Source: Azotosporobacter soli (GTDB lineage: Bacteria > Bacillota > Negativicutes > SG130). From it: a DNA stretch of 64,000 nt. Made by a program: the position numbers and the translations under genes. Shown one piece after another: positions 60,242 through 64,000 of the stretch. The notes beneath the pieces were generated by a model, which did not search any database, was not told the DNA's origin, and saw only the letters and a list, made by a program, of their open reading frames with translations. Location of the stretch: contig NZ_JAUAOA010000001.1 in NCBI RefSeq assembly GCF_030542965.1, positions 372,001-436,000 on the forward strand, read 5' to 3'. Position 1 is the first letter of the stretch, and each line of letters begins with the position of its first letter.

Positions 60242-62704
60242 TTATTCGACGATTACGTCATCGTACTTGAAGAGGCCGAGCGGCGTCAGTTTGAGGCCGC
60301 TGACGCCTTTGCGGCTGACGACGCCGAGGCTGGGGTGATAAATGAAAATCCAGGGCGCGTCCTTTACGATTTCCCTTTGGATTTCGCGGTACTGTTCCTT
60401 GCGACGCTTCGGATTGATGATCGTCATCGCGTCCGCAAGTTTCCGGTTGACCGATTCGTTGTTGTAACTGGAACGGTTCGTCTTCAGGCCCGGCGCAAAG
60501 AGCGGTTGCAGAAAATTATCAGCATCTCCGGTATCGGCAATCCAACGCGCCACATATAAATCACAGCGCTCGCGGATCAGATTGACGTCGAGATAGTTTT
60601 TGAACGGCACGGTCACAAGCGAACATTTGACGCCGACTGCTTCCAGATCCTGCACCAGCAGTTTCGTCATCTGATTGAACACAGAATTTTCCATGCCTTC
60701 GCGATACAAAATGCGCAGCGGCTGACCGGTAGCCTGTGCGCCAGCCTGCGCGATCAGCTCCTTGGCTTTACGGACATCATATTCATAGCCGCGCAGTCCC
60801 GTATCCTCGAGAATCGCGGGCGGCAACGGCCCTTTCGATTCACTGCCTAAACCGCCCAGCACCTGCGCGATGATCTTCTGCTTGTCCACCGCATGGTTCA
60901 GCGCCTGACGCAGCCTGACGTCTTTCAGCCACGGCGAGGCGGACATCATGTTAAATCCCGCATAATAGCTGCCCATGATGCTGCTCGGCCGGATGACGGT
61001 TTCCGGACGGCCTTTCAGCTTGTCGAGCGATGCCTTATTGTCGACGAAGATGAAGTCGTACTTTCCGGCGATAAAGCCATCCGCCGGATCCTCGCCCGAC
61101 AAGTCGACCCGTACTTTCGCAGCATACGCCTCACCGTTGAAGAATTCAGGGAACGACGTCATGTCGCAGTGATCCTCTTTCACGTCGAGGATATAGGGTC
61201 CGCAACCGACGAGCTTACCGCGTTCCACTTCTTCTTTCGCAAGGACGGCGCAGTAAAACTGGCCGAGATTGAGCAGGAAACCGCTGTAGGGCGAGGAAAG
61301 GCGCAAACTGATGCGATAGCGGTCGAGCACCTCTATGCCCGCCACGCTCGATGCGCGTCCGGCCATGAATTCTTCCGCCCCGGCCACATATTGCAGGCAC
61401 CAGGAATTCGGCGAATTCGTCTTCGGACTGAGCAGCATCTCATACGTATAGCGGATGTCTTCCGCCGTGATCTCCCGCCCATTGTGAAACTTTGCGCCGC
61501 GGCGCAAATTGAATACCCAGGTATCTTCGCCTTCCAGATGCCAGCTTTTCGCAATGCCCGGCGACAGATTCCCGGCCGCGTCGATCGACAGCAAGCCGGC
61601 ATGCGAATTCGAGAGGATGTGGCCGCCGATGAATTCAGACGACATCGTCGGATTAAAGGTTGAGATCTCTTTGGGCAGACAAGTGCGCAGCGTCACGCCC
61701 AAAGAAGAGGGACTTTCGACTTTGTTCAGCATATGCTCAGTAAGATTTTTCAGGTTGCCGGACGCATCGCTGAGCGCCGCCAGTGAGGTATTGACGAACT
61801 GGATATAAAGCGACGCCAGTTCCGTATCGCTCGTCAGGCGGCGGAACGCCTCGCCCATGCTCTGCGTCGAGTCGACCACGTTTTCGAGGCTGCTCGTCTG
61901 TTTCGAGATCGCCATGTGGATCTCTTCGTAGACATCGCTGTTCTTCTTCACCGTATCGATGATCGTGTTGAACACCTTGGCTGTTCCGTCAGCCGTTTCC
62001 GAGCCGTCTGCCACGCGATGAATGATCGTATCCATCGATTCAAGCGTACGCGCCAGACTGCAATTGATCTCTTGGATCGTTTGGTTGATATAGCCGATCG
62101 ATTCATCGCTGCGCTGCGCCAGGTTTTTCACTTCCTGCGCGACGACCGCGAAACCGCGTCCGGCTTCACCGGCCCGCGCCGCTTCGATCGAGGCGTTGAG
62201 TGATAACAAATTCGTGCTCTCGGTGATGTCCTTGATCACGCTGAGCAGCTGGTTGATATGCGCCGCCTGGCCGTTCAGATCGTTGACCACGCTTTTGGCC
62301 GCTTCCACCGCCTGACGGATTTCGTTCATCGCGCGTATCGATTCGCCGACGGCGACGCTGCCTTCCTGCGCCACATCGATCGTTTGCCGGGCGATATGCT
62401 TCGAACTTTCCGTGCTGGCGAACACTTCTTGCGCCAGCGCCGAATATTGGGTGATCTCATCGACGACCTTGTCGATGCTTTCCATCTGCCGTTCCACCGA
62501 ACCGGCGATGCTGTCCGTAATCTCAATCAGGCTCTCGGCGGCGATGCCGGTCTCTTCGATCTTATTGCCGATCTTCGCGACCACGCATTTTTGATTATGC
62601 TTCAGCGTCGCCAGCTCATCGCCGCTCTGCTTCGCAAGCGTCTGTTTTTCCGGCACGTCCCGTACCACATCTTCGGCCTGTCGTTTTTTAAAAGAAAAAA
62701 ACAT
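60242..62704 (-). CDS. Cytoplasmic chemoreceptor fused to an OppA-like (SBP_bac_5) domain
   Basis: An 820-residue fusion. Residues about 40-330 form a methyl-accepting signalling coiled coil with an intact tip ([19 protein letters not shown], about 161-179). From about 336 to the end runs a family 5 extracellular solute-binding domain ([52 protein letters not shown]). There is no signal peptide, no transmembrane helix and no HAMP, so the peptide-binding domain is inside the cell. SgrR shows that this domain can work as a cytoplasmic ligand sensor. The ATG at 62704 follows GGTGGGG. It is convergent with pepT-OPT, suggesting it senses imported peptides or related solutes. Confidence 0.92.
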   Translation of the reverse strand: MFFSFKKRQAEDVVRDVPEKQTLAKQSGDELATLKHNQKCVVAKIGNKIEETGIAAESLIEITDSIAGSVERQMESIDKVVDEITQYSALAQEVFASTESSKHIARQTIDVAQEGSVAVGESIRAMNEIRQAVEAAKSVVNDLNGQAAHINQLLSVIKDITESTNLLSLNASIEAARAGEAGRGFAVVAQEVKNLAQRSDESIGYINQTIQEINCSLARTLESMDTIIHRVADGSETADGTAKVFNTIIDTVKKNSDVYEEIHMAISKQTSSLENVVDSTQSMGEAFRRLTSDTELASLYIQFVNTSLAALSDASGNLKNLTEHMLNKVESPSSLGVTLRTCLPKEISTFNPTMSSEFIGGHILSNSHAGLLSIDAAGNLSPGIAKSWHLEGEDTWVFNLRRGAKFHNGREITAEDIRYTYEMLLSPKTNSPNSWCLQYVAGAEEFMAGRASSVAGIEVLDRYRISLRLSSPYSGFLLNLGQFYCAVLAKEEVERGKLVGCGPYILDVKEDHCDMTSFPEFFNGEAYAAKVRVDLSGEDPADGFIAGKYDFIFVDNKASLDKLKGRPETVIRPSSIMGSYYAGFNMMSASPWLKDVRLRQALNHAVDKQKIIAQVLGGLGSESKGPLPPAILEDTGLRGYEYDVRKAKELIAQAGAQATGQPLRILYREGMENSVFNQMTKLLVQDLEAVGVKCSLVTVPFKNYLDVNLIRERCDLYVARWIADTGDADNFLQPLFAPGLKTNRSSYNNESVNRKLADAMTIINPKRRKEQYREIQREIVKDAPWIFIYHPSLGVVSRKGVSGLKLTPLGLFKYDDVIVE

Positions 62705-62877
62705 ATCCGTCCCCACCTTCTTCGCTCCGTCTTTCCTGGCAACCCGTTATCCGTTTTTGTGCTCACGTTCCTTATTATATTTCATTTTACGACAAGATTC
62801 TTCTGAAAATTCAACTTATCTAATTTTCGTTCACTCCTCACTACCCGTCGCTCTTTTTATTGTTCAAAGCTGACAAT

Positions 62878-62923
62878 CAAAAGCGGCTCTTACCGGACGT
62901 CTGTCCGCAAGAGCCGCTTTTCC
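62878..62923 (-). terminator. Terminator after clpP
   Basis: AAAAGCGGCTCTT pairs with AAGAGCCGCTTTT, with GGAC/GTCC pairing inside. The rest of 62705-62928 shows only an AT-rich promoter-like stretch. Confidence 0.8.
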
Positions 62924-62928
62924 CCGAT

Positions 62929-63498
62929 TTAAAGGCTTAATTCCTCATAACGGGTAACGATATGTTCGACGATGCCGTATTCTTTCGCCTGTTCGGCATC
63001 GAGCCAAAAATTGCGCTGTGTGTCTTTTTCCACCTTCTCCAATTTCTGACCGGTAGCTGCGCTAATCATCCGGTTGATGCGACCGCGCATCTTCACGATC
63101 TCATCGGCTTCGATCTGGATGTCGCTCGCCTGCCCTTGCACGCCGCCAAGCGGCTGATGAATCATATAGCGCGTGGTCGGCAGCGAATAGCGGTTCTCTT
63201 TTTCCGCCGCCAGGAAGATCGTGATGCCCGCGCTGGCGACCCAGCCGGTTCCGATTACGATGACGCGCGGTTTGATAAAACGAATCATATCATGAATCGT
63301 ATCGCCGGCTTCGACATGTCCGCCCTGGCTGTTGATGAACAGTTTAATCGGTTCATCGCCCGCCTCCTGCAAAAGCAGGAGCTGCGTCATCACTTTTTCC
63401 GCCAGCGACTGATTGATTTCGCCCGCTATGATGATCGATCTTGTCTTTAAGAGTTGTTCCTGCAAACGTGCCTTGCCGCCTTTTTCTGCTCGTTCCAT
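62929..63498 (-). CDS. clpP: ClpP-family serine protease, atypical paralogue
   Basis: A 189-residue ClpP-like protease. The triad can be placed: Ser in GWVASAGITIFLAA, His in RYMIHQPLGG and Asp in VEKDTQRNFWL. The serine context (VASAG) differs from the usual QAASMG of housekeeping ClpP, and the N-terminus is basic and lacks the ordinary processing region. It is likely a second ClpP that may form mixed rings or serve a special substrate. A main clpP should exist elsewhere. Confidence 0.88.
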   Translation of the reverse strand: MERAEKGGKARLQEQLLKTRSIIIAGEINQSLAEKVMTQLLLLQEAGDEPIKLFINSQGGHVEAGDTIHDMIRFIKPRVIVIGTGWVASAGITIFLAAEKENRYSLPTTRYMIHQPLGGVQGQASDIQIEADEIVKMRGRINRMISAATGQKLEKVEKDTQRNFWLDAEQAKEYGIVEHIVTRYEELSL

Positions 63499-63707
63499 TT
63501 GTCTGCCCCCTGTCCTTTTCTCTCTTTCTCTTATATTCTGCGCCTGCGCGCTCTACCCTTTTAATCACAGCGCGTTTTCCTAAAAAAGCGGCTGCTTTTC
63601 TCTCCCGTAGTCACCGACAGGCTCTCTGCTTTGTCCGTCCCAGGCTTGCTTTTTTCCGCTTCATCCTTTATTCTGTTTATCTGATTACTATGAAGGAGCG
63701 AGATTTG

Positions 63708-64000
63708 ATGTTTGCAAAAATGATCCGGACCAAAAGCATCCGCCACATCCTGCAACAGGCGGAAAAAGGCGGCGGACTGCGCCGCACCCTCGGAGCCTGG
63801 GATCTTGTCTTACTCGGTTTAGGCGCCACCATCGGCACCGGCATCTTCGTTCTGACCGGCATCGCCGCCGCGACGCATGCCGGTCCCGCTGTCGTTATAT
63901 CTTTCGTCATTTCCGGCATCGCCTGCATCTTCGCCGGGCTCTCTTACGCCGAATTGGCATCCACCGTACCTCTCTCCGGCAGCGCCTATACGTATTCTTA
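63708..64000 (+). CDS. APC-family amino acid permease (N-terminal part)
   Basis: The first 97 residues of a permease that runs off the window. The cytosolic start (MFAKMIRTKSIRHILQQAEK) is followed by the family signature LGLGATIGTGIFVLTG and the next helices up to SGSAYTYS. It resembles the CAT/YfnA group of cationic or branched-chain amino acid carriers. AAGGAG precedes the ATG at 63708; an in-frame ATG six codons earlier is less well placed. Confidence 0.88.
   Translation, partial: MFAKMIRTKSIRHILQQAEKGGGLRRTLGAWDLVLLGLGATIGTGIFVLTGIAAATHAGPAVVISFVISGIACIFAGLSYAELASTVPLSGSAYTYS

Overview
The window is a gene-dense bacterial chromosome segment of about 55% GC with strong AGGAGG-type ribosome binding sites. 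T-box and glycine riboswitches, a glycyl-radical enzyme, oxygen-sensitive radical SAM enzymes, chemoreceptors with CheV, and many c-di-GMP proteins suggest a motile, strictly or mainly anaerobic Bacillota. A Negativicutes/Sporomusaceae-like organism is my best guess, but nothing in the window proves it. No rRNA, CRISPR array, complete insertion sequence or prophage was seen.

Layout. 1-6.4 kb: a one-domain siroheme/Fe-S protein behind a CRP/FNR-type site, a Bfd-like [2Fe-2S] protein behind a Fur-like box, then YqxD, a membrane metallophosphoesterase, an iron alcohol dehydrogenase, an old-yellow-enzyme reductase and a SemiSWEET. 6.5-11.7 kb: a minus-strand operon for reductive use of trans-4-hydroxy-L-proline (cupin regulator, activase, HypD dehydratase, ProC) ending in ppnP. 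12-13.9 kb: an unassigned small-RNA transcription unit and a T-box-controlled threonine dehydratase. 14-19.7 kb: a TPR-GGDEF protein, a DEAD-box helicase overlapping a two-component system, and a putative di-heme membrane protein. 20-28.6 kb: the glycine cleavage operon, led by a tandem glycine riboswitch and carrying its own lipoylation genes (LipM-type octanoyltransferase plus LipS1/LipS2-type radical SAM pair) and lpd.

28.7-39.7 kb: bacterioferritin, small genes, gpmA with a receiver and a degenerate HD-GYP protein, MATE and MFS exporters, CheV/CheY and cell-envelope genes. 40-41.4 kb: an AT-rich islet (Lrp/AsnC regulator and SnoaL-like protein) between long palindromes, followed by tRNA-Gln and tRNA-Lys. 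41.5-51.9 kb: RarD, two diguanylate cyclases, several very small genes, a SEC-C protein, metabolic enzymes and a WG-repeat protein. 52-56.2 kb: a three-gene signalling operon (HAMP-PAS-PP2C-ATPase, chemoreceptor, STAS protein). 57-62.7 kb: peptidase T and an OPT peptide transporter, convergent with a cytoplasmic chemoreceptor fused to an OppA-like peptide-binding domain. The end holds a ClpP paralogue and a truncated amino-acid permease.

Taken together the genes describe an amino-acid and peptide using anaerobe: peptides are imported and cleaved, hydroxyproline is reduced to proline, and glycine is cleaved or made. The strongest leads for new biology are the soluble MCP/SBP5 fusion beside peptide uptake, the chemoreceptor/partner-switch operon, and the unassigned RNA at 12344-12462.
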